Positions 24,637 through 33,563 of a stretch of 64,000 nt of DNA are shown in pieces; position 1 is the stretch's first letter; every line of letters begins with the position of its first letter. Where the stretch lies: contig OY761541.1 in NCBI GenBank assembly GCA_963664625.1, positions 3,348,001-3,412,000 of the forward strand. The letters are read 5' to 3'. The stretch is from CBDCFV01 sp963664625 (GTDB lineage: Bacteria > Chloroflexota > Dehalococcoidia > Lucifugimonadales > UBA3495). Both the position numbers and the translations under genes were made by a program. The notes under the pieces are model-generated. The model searched no databases and was not told the origin of the DNA. It worked only from the letters and a program-made list of their open reading frames with translations.

Positions 24637-26283
24637 ATGGAAGTTTTTGACGCCTTGTTTGCCATAGGTCTGCTCCTGATGGTTGCCAAGCTGCTGGAGG
24701 GACTATTCAATCGGATTGGCATAAGCTCCATCTTCGCCTATGGCATGGCCGGCGTGCTCCTGGGGCCGGCGACCGGACTGGTGGAACCCACCAGGGATAT
24801 TCAGCTCCTGCTGACTATCGGCATCTTCGTTTTCTTCTTCCTGGTTGGCTTGGACGAACTGGACATCTCCGGCTTCATTTCAGCGATACGAGGGCGGCTG
24901 TTCGTCGCCGCTACCCTTTCGGTGACCATTTCAATGGTGGGATCAATGCTGGTGACCACCGACGTCCTGTTCGACGTTGGGTTGGGTCTGGCTTTTACCG
25001 ATGCCATGGCCGTGGCCGGAGTGCTGTCCCTCTCCAGCTTGGGCATCGTAGCCAAGGTGTTGATAGACGAAGAGTACCTGAAGGAGCCGGTGGGGATACA
25101 GATTTTTACCGGCGTGGTAATCGCCGAATTGCTTGTCCTGTTCATAATCGGGTTTGCCATCAGCGAACACGCCTTGCTGGAGGGGGAAGGCCACCTGAAC
25201 GTCATTGCCAACGTCGCTCTGCTCCTGGGCGAAATAGCCGCTTTTGCGATAGTCACCTGGCTGGTCTGCAACAAGGTTATTCCCCGGCTGTTGGTGCTGT
25301 TGCACAAGGTATTGCAAGTTCCCCAGCTTTCCTATGGTCTGCTGCTGGGCGGACTGTTCTTGGTCATCGTGCTGGCTGAGAAGGTCGGTCTCCACGGTTC
25401 GCTGGGCGCCCTGCTGTTTGGCGCCGCGCTTTCGCCATTGCCCTACCAGCTAAGGCACGATTCCATGCCCGGAATGAGGAGCACTGCGGAGGGCCTGTTC
25501 GTTCCCCTGTTCTTTGCCTCGGCGGGGCTGAATCTGAACCTGGCCTTCTTGGGTCTGCATCCGGAAGTCATCGCGGCGCTGGTCTTCGTGCCGCTGGCCG
25601 CCAAATTCGCCGGCGCCTTCATCAGCGCCTACATTACGCGGCTGGAATCTCCTTTTGCCGTGGCCAGCGGCCTGATGGCGAAGGGGGTGGCTGAAATTGC
25701 CCTTCTGCTGGTCATGCTGCACGCACACGTCATAGACGAGGCCTTGTTCTCGCTGCTGGTCTTGATCATGTTTGGCTACGTTTTGCTGACTCCCATAGGT
25801 ATCAGCTTTGCAGTGCGCAGAGTCCGGCACTCGGATGACATGGGCCCCGGCAGAGACGTTCCCCGTTTGATGGACCGGTTTGTGCTGGGCGGAGTCCACG
25901 TGAGGGATGTGCTGGACAGCACGCGGATTTACCCGGACCAGTCCATAACCGTGAGGAGTTTCATCGATCACTGGACTACTTCGGAGCAACATGACTATGT
26001 TGTTGTGGACGGCAGAAACTTGGCCGGCGTGGTTTCCCTGAGCTTTCTGCGATTCTTGCCCAGAACCCGGTGGGGCCATACCACTTTGCTGGAAGTCTTG
26101 CGGCAAGACACTCCCACGGCGGCTCCCGACGAGTTGGTGGAGGACACCCTGGAGCGGATGCTGGAAAGTTCGCTTACGGTGTTCCCGGTGGTCGACCCTG
26201 ATACAGGACGGTTCCGGGGGTCTATTTCCAGCTATGAGATACTGGAGATGATTCTATTGACGGCAAGCGGACGGGACATCTAA
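24637..26283 (+). CDS. CPA2 family cation:proton antiporter with C-terminal CBS pair
   Basis: The product has 548 residues. About 12 hydrophobic helices fill residues 1-400. The opening lines LLMVAKLLEGLFNRIGISSI and AYGMAGVLLGPATGL are typical of KefB/NhaS-type exchangers, and acidic residues in TDAMAV lie in a central helix. Residues about 415-545 form two CBS-like motifs (VRDVLDSTRIYPDQSITV ... YVVVDGRNLAGVVSL, then LTVFPVVDPDTGRFRGSIS) that would sense nucleotides or ionic strength. It would exchange K+ or Na+ for H+. The cytochrome gene follows by 55 bp. Confidence 0.88.
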   Translation: MEVFDALFAIGLLLMVAKLLEGLFNRIGISSIFAYGMAGVLLGPATGLVEPTRDIQLLLTIGIFVFFFLVGLDELDISGFISAIRGRLFVAATLSVTISMVGSMLVTTDVLFDVGLGLAFTDAMAVAGVLSLSSLGIVAKVLIDEEYLKEPVGIQIFTGVVIAELLVLFIIGFAISEHALLEGEGHLNVIANVALLLGEIAAFAIVTWLVCNKVIPRLLVLLHKVLQVPQLSYGLLLGGLFLVIVLAEKVGLHGSLGALLFGAALSPLPYQLRHDSMPGMRSTAEGLFVPLFFASAGLNLNLAFLGLHPEVIAALVFVPLAAKFAGAFISAYITRLESPFAVASGLMAKGVAEIALLLVMLHAHVIDEALFSLLVLIMFGYVLLTPIGISFAVRRVRHSDDMGPGRDVPRLMDRFVLGGVHVRDVLDSTRIYPDQSITVRSFIDHWTTSEQHDYVVVDGRNLAGVVSLSFLRFLPRTRWGHTTLLEVLRQDTPTAAPDELVEDTLERMLESSLTVFPVVDPDTGRFRGSISSYEILEMILLTASGRDI

Positions 26284-26338
26284 GCAGACTGTTGACGAAG
26301 GTCTCTTGAGGTCCCGTTTACCAAGTTGGGGGGTTGCA

Positions 26339-26809
26339 ATGGTCCCGGTATCCCGACTGTCCAACAGGCTCCTTCTCTGCGCTCTCTTCGCTGCCTTCAT
26401 CGTGCTCATGGCAATCGGATGCGGTGACGGCGGCCCTCCGGGGGGCGCAAACGATGATTCGAAGGGAGGCGGACCAGCCTCCACTACGGGAATTGCGTTG
26501 TCCGACATGGCCCGTGAAGGAGAGACGTTGTTCAACGCCAATTGTTCAGCCTGTCATGGCGTGAACGCTTCCGGCACCATGCAGGGCCCGCCCTTGATGG
26601 ACAGGGTGTACCACCCGGGACATCACGCGGACTTCAGCTTTCGCAGCGCGGTCCGCCAAGGAGTGCCGCAACACCACTGGGGGTTCGGCAATATGCCTCC
26701 CGTCCCCGGCGTCTCGTCCGATGACGTGGAAAAGATTATCTGCTACGTCCGGGAGATGCAGCGGGCCGAGGGCGTCTTCGAGGGGGACGCCTTTTCAACC
26801 GTGTGTTGA
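26339..26809 (+). CDS. Cytochrome c, membrane-attached lipoprotein
   Basis: The product has 156 residues from the ATG at 26339, after a G-rich ribosome site. An upstream ATG at 26306 is also possible. A hydrophobic signal (LLLCALFAAFIVLMAIGCG) ends in a lipobox-like Cys. The heme site is CSACH (residue about 75) and the distal Met ligand is probably in GNMPPV. It is a small class I electron carrier. A long Gly/Asp/Ser linker separates the anchor from the heme domain. The 3' end overlaps the convergent hicB by 15 bp. Confidence 0.9.
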   Translation: MVPVSRLSNRLLLCALFAAFIVLMAIGCGDGGPPGGANDDSKGGGPASTTGIALSDMAREGETLFNANCSACHGVNASGTMQGPPLMDRVYHPGHHADFSFRSAVRQGVPQHHWGFGNMPPVPGVSSDDVEKIICYVREMQRAEGVFEGDAFSTVC

Positions 26810-27145
26810 GCCGAGCCAAGAAGACCGGTCCACTTCAACTTCGACGAATTCAAACGTGGTGGACAGCGACGGCAGATCCTGCCCATATTCCGAGAAATTC
26901 TCCATTATGGGCTGGGGGAGTGTCTGCTGATGGTAAGTTTCGGCCTCTTCCAAGGACATCGGTCTTTCAGGCAGGGGATTGCCATGTGCAAGCATACCTT
27001 CGATGTGAAAGACTACAGCCTCCCGAACCATAGTCGTGACCTCTTCCCACGTTCCTCCGGTGCTGATACATCCGGGAAGGTCAGGCAAGTAGGCACAGTA
27101 GTTGTTGGGTGTCTGTTCATAGACAGCCACATATTTCAACTTCAT
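26795..27145 (-). CDS. hicB: HicB-like antitoxin
   Basis: The product has 116 residues. The N-terminal HicB fold is clear: YVAVYEQTPNNYCAYLPDLPGCISTGGTWEEV, then a helix with EAVVFHIEGML. The C-terminal tail after residue 70 is not an obvious ribbon-helix-helix. The ATG overlaps the hicA stop (ATGA). It would neutralise HicA and repress the operon. Confidence 0.88.
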   Translation of the reverse strand: MKLKYVAVYEQTPNNYCAYLPDLPGCISTGGTWEEVTTMVREAVVFHIEGMLAHGNPLPERPMSLEEAETYHQQTLPQPIMENFSEYGQDLPSLSTTFEFVEVEVDRSSWLGSTHG

Positions 27146-27342
27146 TGATTTCTCCCAAGAATCCCGGCCTGTCGAAGTATGCTGCTCCAGGTCCTCGGCT
27201 TCAAGTCTTCGCTCGGACGACCCGCGATAGTGACCGTACCTGGCTTCTCCGGGTGATGGAACTGGCGGTGACTACCCCTTGTCCTGACCATTACCCACCC
27301 GTCTCGTTCCATTAAACGGATGGCGTCCCTTACTTTCGGCAT
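27142..27342 (-). CDS. hicA: HicA-like mRNA interferase toxin
   Basis: The product has 66 residues with the dsRBD-like fold. The catalytic His is in RTRGSHRQFHHPEKPGTVTIAG, followed by a C-terminal helix SILRQAGI. HicA cleaves mRNA independently of ribosomes in characterised systems. The toxin-first order and 4-bp overlap with hicB match the family. Confidence 0.92.
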   Translation of the reverse strand: MPKVRDAIRLMERDGWVMVRTRGSHRQFHHPEKPGTVTIAGRPSEDLKPRTWSSILRQAGILGRNQ

Positions 27343-27602
27343 ACCGCGGACATTTTACCATCGAGGGAGGTTGACTCGATTTCTTGGACACGATTGTCGA
27401 ACGCTGGGGGCGACGCATGTATAAATGAAGTGAATGGCCCGTGACTTAAAGGGCTTCCATAATAGACATCGACCGGGCCTATCCCCACGCCTTCAGGCAC
27501 ATCTACTAGTAGACCAACCGCTTTGAAATGATGGGTTAATTGAGCAGAGCCGTGCCTTATTCAAATTTTGTAGGTAAATGTGACACGCTCAACTACCCCT
27601 CA
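27343..27602. other. Gene-free gap between HicA and integrase relic
   Basis: About 260 bp of lower GC with no convincing frame, tRNA fragment or repeat. It may be the deleted remainder of the integrated element. Confidence 0.5.
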
Positions 27603-28140
27603 TTACAAAGATTTCGTACCACTAGTACTACAGTCGCAGATTTGATTGTCGCCTTTTGTAGTGGCATTGCCGAGCTTTGGCCTGATGACGCCGTCTCCAC
27701 CAGGACCAATATTGGAGGCGGTGTATGCGAGGGAGAGGCGTATGGTGCTGAGTGCTTGGGGGACTTGGGAGTAATGCAGCGCCGGGTGGTGCGCTCTCAA
27801 GCGGGGGATCTTGGGGAGACCCCTGTCGATGGCGTCGCCGGCGGGGTTGTGGTCTACCCAGTTATAGGCCATGGCGAGGGCGAAGACTGACCTGATGCGT
27901 TGGCGGAACCTGGAAGCGGTCTCGCGTTTCTCGGTCCAGATTGGGAGGAGTATGTCGAGGATATGGGTCTGAGAGATCCTGTTCACTGGAAGTTGGCCGA
28001 TGGAGGGGTAGGCGTATTTCCGGAGAGATGAGAGCCAGGTCTTGGTGTGTTGTTCGTTGGTTCAGCGGGGGGTGTTGGCTTGGTGGTACTTCTCGGTGGC
28101 TTGGGCGAACGTGGGGAGGTCCTTGTTTACCTTTGTAGTG
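27603..28140 (-). pseudogene. Tyrosine recombinase (P4-type integrase) relic
   Basis: The frame shows the SAM-like core-binding domain of P4-family integrases: FAQATEKYHQANTPR, stop, TNEQHTKTWLSSLRKYAYPSIG, then QTHILDILLPIWTEKRETASRFRQRI and VFALAMAYNWVDHNPAG. An in-frame TGA near 28063 replaces what is normally a Trp. The similarity ends at about 27700 before the catalytic Arg/Tyr domain, and the N-terminal arm domain is not recognisable. It lies right after the 3' end of tRNA-Ala in the same orientation, the classic position of an integrase next to its attachment site. Confidence 0.8.
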
Positions 28141-28233
28141 GACGAATCCACGAATAGCAAATACGGTGGTGGAAAGATTTGAAGCTGGGTGCGGAGGGTA
28201 GTGGACGCTGGTGGCCTGTGGTGGACAGGGTAC

Positions 28234-28309
28234 TGGTGGAGCTGGGGGGATTCGAACCCCCTACCTCTTCAATGCCATTGAAGCGCTCTCCCTATTGAGC
28301 TACAGCCCC
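28234..28309 (-). tRNA. tRNA-Ala (GGC)
   Basis: Acceptor GGGGCTG pairs with CAGCTCC (one G-U). The D-arm is GCTCAATAGGGAGAGC, the anticodon stem CTTCA/TGAAG has loop ATGGCAT giving anticodon GGC, and the T-arm contains GGTTCGAATCC. Discriminator A and an encoded CCA follow. Its 3' end faces the integrase relic. Confidence 0.93.
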
Positions 28310-28413
28310 ACGGAGAAAGGAGAAACGGGCCAGAACCAGGTGGCTAAGGCAGGAACCCAATTGGCGGGCCCGGAACAATATAGCAAATCGGCTCCGGGCC
28401 CGCAACGGGTGGG

Positions 28414-29331
28414 TCAACTCTTGCGGGTGAACTTTACGACTGTGCGTCCCTGGCTGCCTTCGTAAGGCTCTACAACGTACAGGTCCTTGTGAGAGTCGGC
28501 CCAGATTCCGTGGCAGGAACGGTGGGTCATGGAACCCCACTGGGCCAGCATCTCCCCGTCGCTGGTCAGCACGCTTACCAAGCCCCCGTTGTGCTCCGCT
28601 ACGTAGGCGATGTCATCATTGTCGATGTACATGACCGCCGGACCGATGAGCTTGGAGGGCCAGGTGGTGATGTATTCGCCGGACTGGCTGAACACCTGCA
28701 CGCGGTCGTTCTCCCGGTCCATGATCAGCAGACGCCCCTGGCGGTCTATCCAAGCCCCGTGAGGCAGGTTGAACTGGCCTGGGCCGTCGCCGGGGCCTCC
28801 CCACGACTCGACGTAGCGGCCGTTGGACTCGAACCTGTGCACACGGGCGTTGGCGTAGCCGTCGGCGATGAAGATTTCTCCTTCGTCGTTGATGGCGATG
28901 CCGGCGGGCAGGTTGAACGGGTCTCCTCCGTGGGTCACCTGCTTCCAGCCATTGGAGCTGAAGTCGCTGTTGTCGGCCCCGGTGTCCGAGCGGAAGCCCT
29001 TCAAGCCGATGGTCATCAACAACTGGCCGTCGGAGGTGAACTTCATAATCTGGCAATCGTTCCGCTCCACCAGCCAGACGTTGTCCTCTTTGTCCAGGAT
29101 GATGGCATGGGGAAACAGGAACAAGCCCTCGCCCCAGGACGACAGGAAGTTGCCCTCGCGGTCGAAGATCATCACCGGGTGGTCGGGATTGCGGTTGAAG
29201 CAGTAAACGTTGTCCTTTGAGTCCCCGTACACCGCCGCCGCGGGCATGTTGATCCCCTCGGGCACCTTGGCCCAGTGGACGTCCATCTCGTAAGTGTATT
29301 GGCCGCTTCCTACTGTTTGAGTCGTGGTCAT
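28414..29331 (-). CDS. NHL-repeat six-bladed beta-propeller protein
   Basis: The product has 305 residues with GAGGAG before the ATG and no signal peptide. Repeated NHL blades include FLFPHAIILDKEDNVWLVER, FNLPAGIAINDEGEIFIADG and FNLPHGAWIDRQGRLLIMDR. Related proteins are annotated as peptidyl-alpha-hydroxyglycine alpha-amidating lyase-like or as unknown lactonase-type propellers. No catalytic assignment is made. It is followed on the same transcript direction by nothing obvious, and preceded by the SMP-30-like gene. Confidence 0.8.
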   Translation of the reverse strand: MTTTQTVGSGQYTYEMDVHWAKVPEGINMPAAAVYGDSKDNVYCFNRNPDHPVMIFDREGNFLSSWGEGLFLFPHAIILDKEDNVWLVERNDCQIMKFTSDGQLLMTIGLKGFRSDTGADNSDFSSNGWKQVTHGGDPFNLPAGIAINDEGEIFIADGYANARVHRFESNGRYVESWGGPGDGPGQFNLPHGAWIDRQGRLLIMDRENDRVQVFSQSGEYITTWPSKLIGPAVMYIDNDDIAYVAEHNGGLVSVLTSDGEMLAQWGSMTHRSCHGIWADSHKDLYVVEPYEGSQGRTVVKFTRKS

Positions 29332-29363
29332 GGTTCACTCCTCATTGGTGATTGTAGTCAATG

Positions 29364-29411
29364 GATTCCCGCCCCCGCCTCCGCGAGGGCAGGCTCTGCG
29401 CGGGAATGACG
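29364..29411. repeat. REP-like repeat with internal insertion
   Basis: gattcccgcccccgcctccg followed by a GC-rich insert and ctgcgcgggaatgacg, a lengthened version of the common palindrome, lies between the SMP-30-like and NHL genes. Confidence 0.6.
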
Positions 29412-29445
29412 CATTGGACTGCCTGTTGAGTTTTCAGACAGCTTT

Positions 29446-30345
29446 TTACTGGAACGCCCCGATTCCCGGCGTCTTGACCCTCATGGTGCACAGGGACTGT
29501 CCGGGGGTGGTGTAGATGGTCCGGTTGTCCGGTCCCCCGAAGGCCAGGTTCCGCGGCACTTCCGGGCTGCGGATGATGCCCAAGCGGTTCCCGGACGGGT
29601 CGATTACCCAGATGCCGCCGGAACCGGTGCAGAACACTCTGCCCTCGACATCCACTTTCATACCGTCGGGAACGCCGGGCTCGGCCGAGGACATATCGCA
29701 AAAGACTCGGTTGTTGCTCAGGGACCCGTCCGCGGCCACATCGAAGGCGCGAATCTTGCGGTGGATGCACACTTCGTCGTCGGGCTCCTCGAAGCACCGT
29801 TGGTCTAACCGGCTGATGGCGACGTACAGGACCGACTCGTCAGGCGAGAGGGCCAGCCCATTGGGGTACTCGCATTCGTCGGTAGCTAGGTCAACCTCAC
29901 CGTCAGGGGATATCCGGAATACCCCCGCAAAGCCAATTTCCCGCAGCTCCGGCTCCAGCCGCAATTCGGGGTCGGTGAAGTAGACGGTGCCGTCGGAGCG
30001 GCAGATGACATCGTTGGGCTTGTTGAAACGCTTGCCCTGCCATTGCTCGGCGATGGCGGTCACCGTGCCGCTGGCATCCATCCTGGTGATGCGCCGCTGG
30101 TCGGCGCCCTCGCACATCAGGAGCCGGCCTTCGGGGTCCAGCGTACAGCCGTTACCCTCGCCGGTGCCCGCTCTCACCGTCTCCAGTCCCCTTTGGGGAC
30201 TCCAGCGCAACAGCCTGCTGTGGGTCATATCCACAAAGGTGACGCTGCCGTCGGGATGGTACAGCGGTCCTTCGGTATTGCCGCCGGCATCGGCCAGCGT
30301 GGTTACTTCGGTCGATTCGAGAATGTTGGAAAGGTCATCAGCCAT
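29446..30345 (-). CDS. SMP-30/gluconolactonase/LRE family protein
   Basis: The product has 299 residues with GGAGGC before the ATG. The calcium or zinc site pattern is present: Glu in NTEGPLYHPDG, Asn in KPNDVICRSDG and CEYPNGLALSPD, and Asp in VPDGMKVD. Family enzymes hydrolyse sugar or aromatic lactones. It may hydrolyse a lactone formed by the neighbouring catabolic enzymes. Confidence 0.88.
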   Translation of the reverse strand: MADDLSNILESTEVTTLADAGGNTEGPLYHPDGSVTFVDMTHSRLLRWSPQRGLETVRAGTGEGNGCTLDPEGRLLMCEGADQRRITRMDASGTVTAIAEQWQGKRFNKPNDVICRSDGTVYFTDPELRLEPELREIGFAGVFRISPDGEVDLATDECEYPNGLALSPDESVLYVAISRLDQRCFEEPDDEVCIHRKIRAFDVAADGSLSNNRVFCDMSSAEPGVPDGMKVDVEGRVFCTGSGGIWVIDPSGNRLGIIRSPEVPRNLAFGGPDNRTIYTTPGQSLCTMRVKTPGIGAFQ

Positions 30346-30445
30346 GATGCCTCCAAGCGTGGGCGGCTGGCCGGATTATACCAGCAGGCAAACGTTGGTG
30401 TACAATGACGCCTCGTAGAGTCACCGCCTTGGAGAGAGGGGCGTT

Positions 30446-30625
30446 ATGAGCACCGAGCAGAGCCGCGACGAGTTGTTGCGGGAGTTGACCGAGAAGGCGA
30501 AAGCCCTCTGGGGCGACGCCAGGGCCGCCGAATTGAGCAGGACGCTGGAGACCACCGCCTCCCAGTTGATTGAGGTAAGACAGGACATGCCTGAGCGCGA
30601 CGTGGAACCGGGCTTCTTCCAGTAG
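30446..30625 (+). CDS. AtzG/GatC-like small amidase partner
   Basis: The product has 59 residues with GGAGAG before the ATG. The sequence has two helices (ELLRELTEKAKALWGDARAA, then LSRTLETTASQLIEVRQ) and ends EPGFFQ, which resembles the small subunits (AtzG-like, GatC-like) encoded next to AtzE/GatA-type amidases. The amidase gene starts 123 bp downstream on the same strand. Such subunits wrap the amidase and stabilise it. The assignment rests on pattern and context. Confidence 0.6.
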   Translation: MSTEQSRDELLRELTEKAKALWGDARAAELSRTLETTASQLIEVRQDMPERDVEPGFFQ

Positions 30626-30690
30626 TCCCATGAGGGATTGTCTCAACACATCGCACACTACCCAATTCGTCACATCACGCATTACTCAAT

Positions 30691-30717
30691 TCGTCATTCC
30701 CGCGAAGGCGGGAATCT
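30691..30717. repeat. REP-like palindrome
   Basis: tcgtcattcccgcgaaggcgggaatct between the small partner gene and the amidase. The upstream bases (cacattacgc, attactcaattcgtca) include short direct repeats of attcgtca. Confidence 0.7.
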
Positions 30718-30748
30718 AAATGCTTCCGTCAACCAGGGAGGAATGAAT

Positions 30749-32101
30749 ATGGCTGAACCGTTCGAGTTGACCGTATCCGAGTCCGCCGACGAGATAAAAC
30801 AGGGCAACCTGTCGCCCGTCGCCTTGGCCCAGTCGTTGCTTGACCGCATAGATGGTCTTGACGGGTCTTTGAAGGCTTGGGTCACAATAGACCGGGAAGA
30901 GGTCCTGACCGCCGCGCGCCAGCGGGAGGCGGAGGTAGAGCACGGTGAAGTGCTGGGGCCGCTGCACGGCGTTCCCGTGGGGCTAAAGGACATATTTTAT
31001 ACCGAAGGTATGCTCACCGCCGCCGGCTCTCGTGTCTACGCCGACTTTGTCCCCAACTACGACGCCACGTCGGTAAGAAAGATAAAAGAGAGCGGCGGCA
31101 TCGTTCTCGGCAAGGCGGTCACTACCGAGTTCGCCACGTCGGACCCGTCACACTCGGTCAACCCTTGGAACGAAGCCCATACCCCCGGCGGCTCTAGCAG
31201 CGGCTCGTCTGTGGCCGTGGCGGCGCGGATGTGCGCCGCGGCTCTGGGCTCCCAGACCGGAGGGTCCACCTGCCGGCCGGCGTCCTACAACGGCATCGTC
31301 GGTCTCAAGCCGACCTACGGGCGAATCAGCCGCTATGGCGTGGTGCCGGTCAGTTGGTCTTTGGACACCGTGGGCATCCTGGTGCGCTCGGTGGCCGACG
31401 CCGCCGTGATGCTTCAGGCCATGGCCGGCCATGACCCCAACGACCCCGGCTCCCACTACGTGCCGGTGCCGGACTACCGGGAGGAAATCGAGCGACTGGA
31501 GGCCCCTCCGCGCATCGGCCTCATTAAGGAGTTCTTCTTCGACCAGGCTACGCCGGAGGTAAGGAGCAACACCGAAGCGGCCGCCCAGAAGTTTGCGGAA
31601 GCCGGCGCCGAGATAGTCGAGATTGGCCTGCCCGCAAGCTTCGCCTCCTGCCACAGTTGCCAGCGCATCGTCATGTTCACCGAGTGCGCCTCGTACCACG
31701 AGGAGATGTACCGGATAAAGGCTGACGACTACAGCCCGCGGATTCGAGCCGGCATAGAAATGGGAATGCTCATACCCAGCGTCGACTACCTGAGGGCGCA
31801 GCGAATGCGGCGGCAATTCCGCCAGGACATGATAGAGACGGTAAGCCAGGTTGACGTGGCGTTGATGCCCACCACCCAGTCGCCCGCTCCGCGAGACCTG
31901 AACACCACCGGCGACGCCATGTTCCAGCAGCCTTGGACTTCGTCGGGACTGCCCGCCATCACGCTCCCGTCAGGGTTGAGCGAAGACGGCCTGCCCTTGG
32001 GGGTACAGTTGGCGGCCCTGCCCTTCGAGGAAGGAAAAATGTTCGCCGCCGCCACTTGGTGCGAAAACGTTCTGGGCGTATCGCTATCTCCCCCTGTGTA
32101 A
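30749..32101 (+). CDS. Amidase (amidase signature family)
   Basis: The product has 450 residues from the ATG at 30749, since AGGGAGGA sits at proper distance from it but too close to the ATG at 30743. The Ser-cisSer-Lys triad is present: Lys in VPVGLKDIFY, and Ser in HTPGGSSSGSSVAVAARMCAAALGSQTGGS. It hydrolyses amides or, in GatA-like members, transfers ammonia. With the AtzG-like partner it may form a two-subunit amidohydrolase. Two further amidase genes lie at 37088 and 38673. Confidence 0.9.
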   Translation: MAEPFELTVSESADEIKQGNLSPVALAQSLLDRIDGLDGSLKAWVTIDREEVLTAARQREAEVEHGEVLGPLHGVPVGLKDIFYTEGMLTAAGSRVYADFVPNYDATSVRKIKESGGIVLGKAVTTEFATSDPSHSVNPWNEAHTPGGSSSGSSVAVAARMCAAALGSQTGGSTCRPASYNGIVGLKPTYGRISRYGVVPVSWSLDTVGILVRSVADAAVMLQAMAGHDPNDPGSHYVPVPDYREEIERLEAPPRIGLIKEFFFDQATPEVRSNTEAAAQKFAEAGAEIVEIGLPASFASCHSCQRIVMFTECASYHEEMYRIKADDYSPRIRAGIEMGMLIPSVDYLRAQRMRRQFRQDMIETVSQVDVALMPTTQSPAPRDLNTTGDAMFQQPWTSSGLPAITLPSGLSEDGLPLGVQLAALPFEEGKMFAAATWCENVLGVSLSPPV

Positions 32102-32291
32102 GATGTCCGTCATTATTATGAAAATAGCCCACGGAAGGACAGTCCCTTCTCCCTCCGGGAGAGGGCTGGGGTGAGGGCATTCCTCTGTTTTCATTCCCAT
32201 ACGTGGCCCCAAGGCCATAGCCAATTCCCGTGAAGAGCCTGCCCTCGTGGAGTCGGGGGCGGGAATCCACATACTTCAAGGAGAACCAACC

Positions 32292-33167
32292 GTGACCACG
32301 ACCAACAACCCCTTGCAGGGCAGAATTGCCATAGTCACCGGGGCGGCCAGCCCCATCGGAATGGGCCGCGCCATCACCGCCGCCTTGGTGCGGGCCGGCG
32401 CGCGGGTGGCGATGCTCGACGTCAACGACGAGTGGCTCGACAGCACTGCCAACGACATGCGCGAGTTGGGCGGCGACGATGCCGTGCTGCCTATCGTCGC
32501 CGACGTGACCAGCCCCGAATCGGCGGCCAACGCCGTCAGCCGCACTATCAACGAAATGGGCGGACTGCATATCCTGGTCAACAACGCCGGCATCAACCCC
32601 CGCACCGGCGGGTTCACCGGCGGAGCGTCGGGAGCGCAGACGGATTTCTGGACCTTAACTCCGGAAGCTTGGCTGCGGGTCATCGAGGTGAACCTCAGCG
32701 GCCCATTCATCATGGCCCAAGCCGCCGCCGGGCACATGGTGGCCCAGGGATATGGGCGCATCATCGGTGTCACCACCAGCATGGACACCATGTGGCGCAA
32801 GGGCGGCGCGCCCTACGGCCCGTCCAAGGCTGGCCACGAGGCGTTGGTCGCAATCATGGCCCAGGACCTCGAAGGCACCGGTGTAACCGCCAACGTCCTG
32901 ACTCCCGGCGGCGCGACGGCCACCAATATGGTGCGCCCGCCTGAGGGCGCGGGAACCAGCGGCCTCATCCAGCCCGAAGTGATGCAGGCGCCCGTAGTCT
33001 GGATAGCTTCTGACGAAGCCGCCGACTGGAACGGACGCCGCATCATAGCCTACTACTGGGACGAGTCCCTTCCCTTGGAGGAGCGCCTCGAAAAGTGCGG
33101 CGCCCCCGCCGCATGGCCCCAGCTAGGCCGCCAAGCCGTCCACCCCGACTGGTTCGGCAGGGAGTAG
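32292..33167 (+). CDS. Short-chain dehydrogenase/reductase
   Basis: The product has 291 residues from the GTG at 32292, with AAGGAG 9 bases upstream. The cofactor loop is unusual (TGAASPIGMGRA), followed by LDVNDEW (acidic, NAD-preferring), NNAG in LVNNAGINP and the active site Y-x3-K in YGPSKAGHEAL. The Ser is probably in TTSMDTM. The C-terminal end lacks the usual VDGG motif and reads RRIIAYYWDESL, so this is a divergent branch. Confidence 0.88.
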   Translation: MTTTNNPLQGRIAIVTGAASPIGMGRAITAALVRAGARVAMLDVNDEWLDSTANDMRELGGDDAVLPIVADVTSPESAANAVSRTINEMGGLHILVNNAGINPRTGGFTGGASGAQTDFWTLTPEAWLRVIEVNLSGPFIMAQAAAGHMVAQGYGRIIGVTTSMDTMWRKGGAPYGPSKAGHEALVAIMAQDLEGTGVTANVLTPGGATATNMVRPPEGAGTSGLIQPEVMQAPVVWIASDEAADWNGRRIIAYYWDESLPLEERLEKCGAPAAWPQLGRQAVHPDWFGRE

Positions 33168-33203
33168 AGGCCCGGCGCAAGTGCCACGCCAAGATACGAA
33201 AAA

Positions 33204-33563
33204 ATGCAAGAGGTCAACGCACAAGAAATCAACGAACTGGAAGACGACGAAATGGCATTGTTGCTGAACCGGGAAACCTTTGAGCGACTTGCCGACGAGT
33301 GGGAACGTGACCGCCCCCGCGGCGTCGACATCGAGCAGATGACGCAACACCCCGCCTACCAGCGCATCATTGCGATGGGCGATCCCGCCGTGCCCTGGCT
33401 GCTCCAACGACTAGCCGAAAAGCCCGATCACTGGTTTGTCGCCCTCAACGCCATCACCGGTGCCAAGCCAGTGCCACCCGAAAGTCGGGGACGCATCAAA
33501 GAAATGACCCAAGCGTGGCTGGACTGGGGGCGCCAACAAGGGTACGAGCTCAGCGACAAGTAA
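33204..33563 (+). CDS. Hypothetical protein, first gene of a coupled pair
   Basis: The product has 119 residues, acidic and mostly helical, with HPAYQRIIAMGDPAVPWLLQRL and PDHWFVALNAITG, which look like a single HEAT-type repeat. Its stop overlaps the next ATG (TAATG), a layout reminiscent of two-gene toxin-antitoxin or immunity-like pairs. No family assignment is certain. Confidence 0.55.
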   Translation: MQEVNAQEINELEDDEMALLLNRETFERLADEWERDRPRGVDIEQMTQHPAYQRIIAMGDPAVPWLLQRLAEKPDHWFVALNAITGAKPVPPESRGRIKEMTQAWLDWGRQQGYELSDK

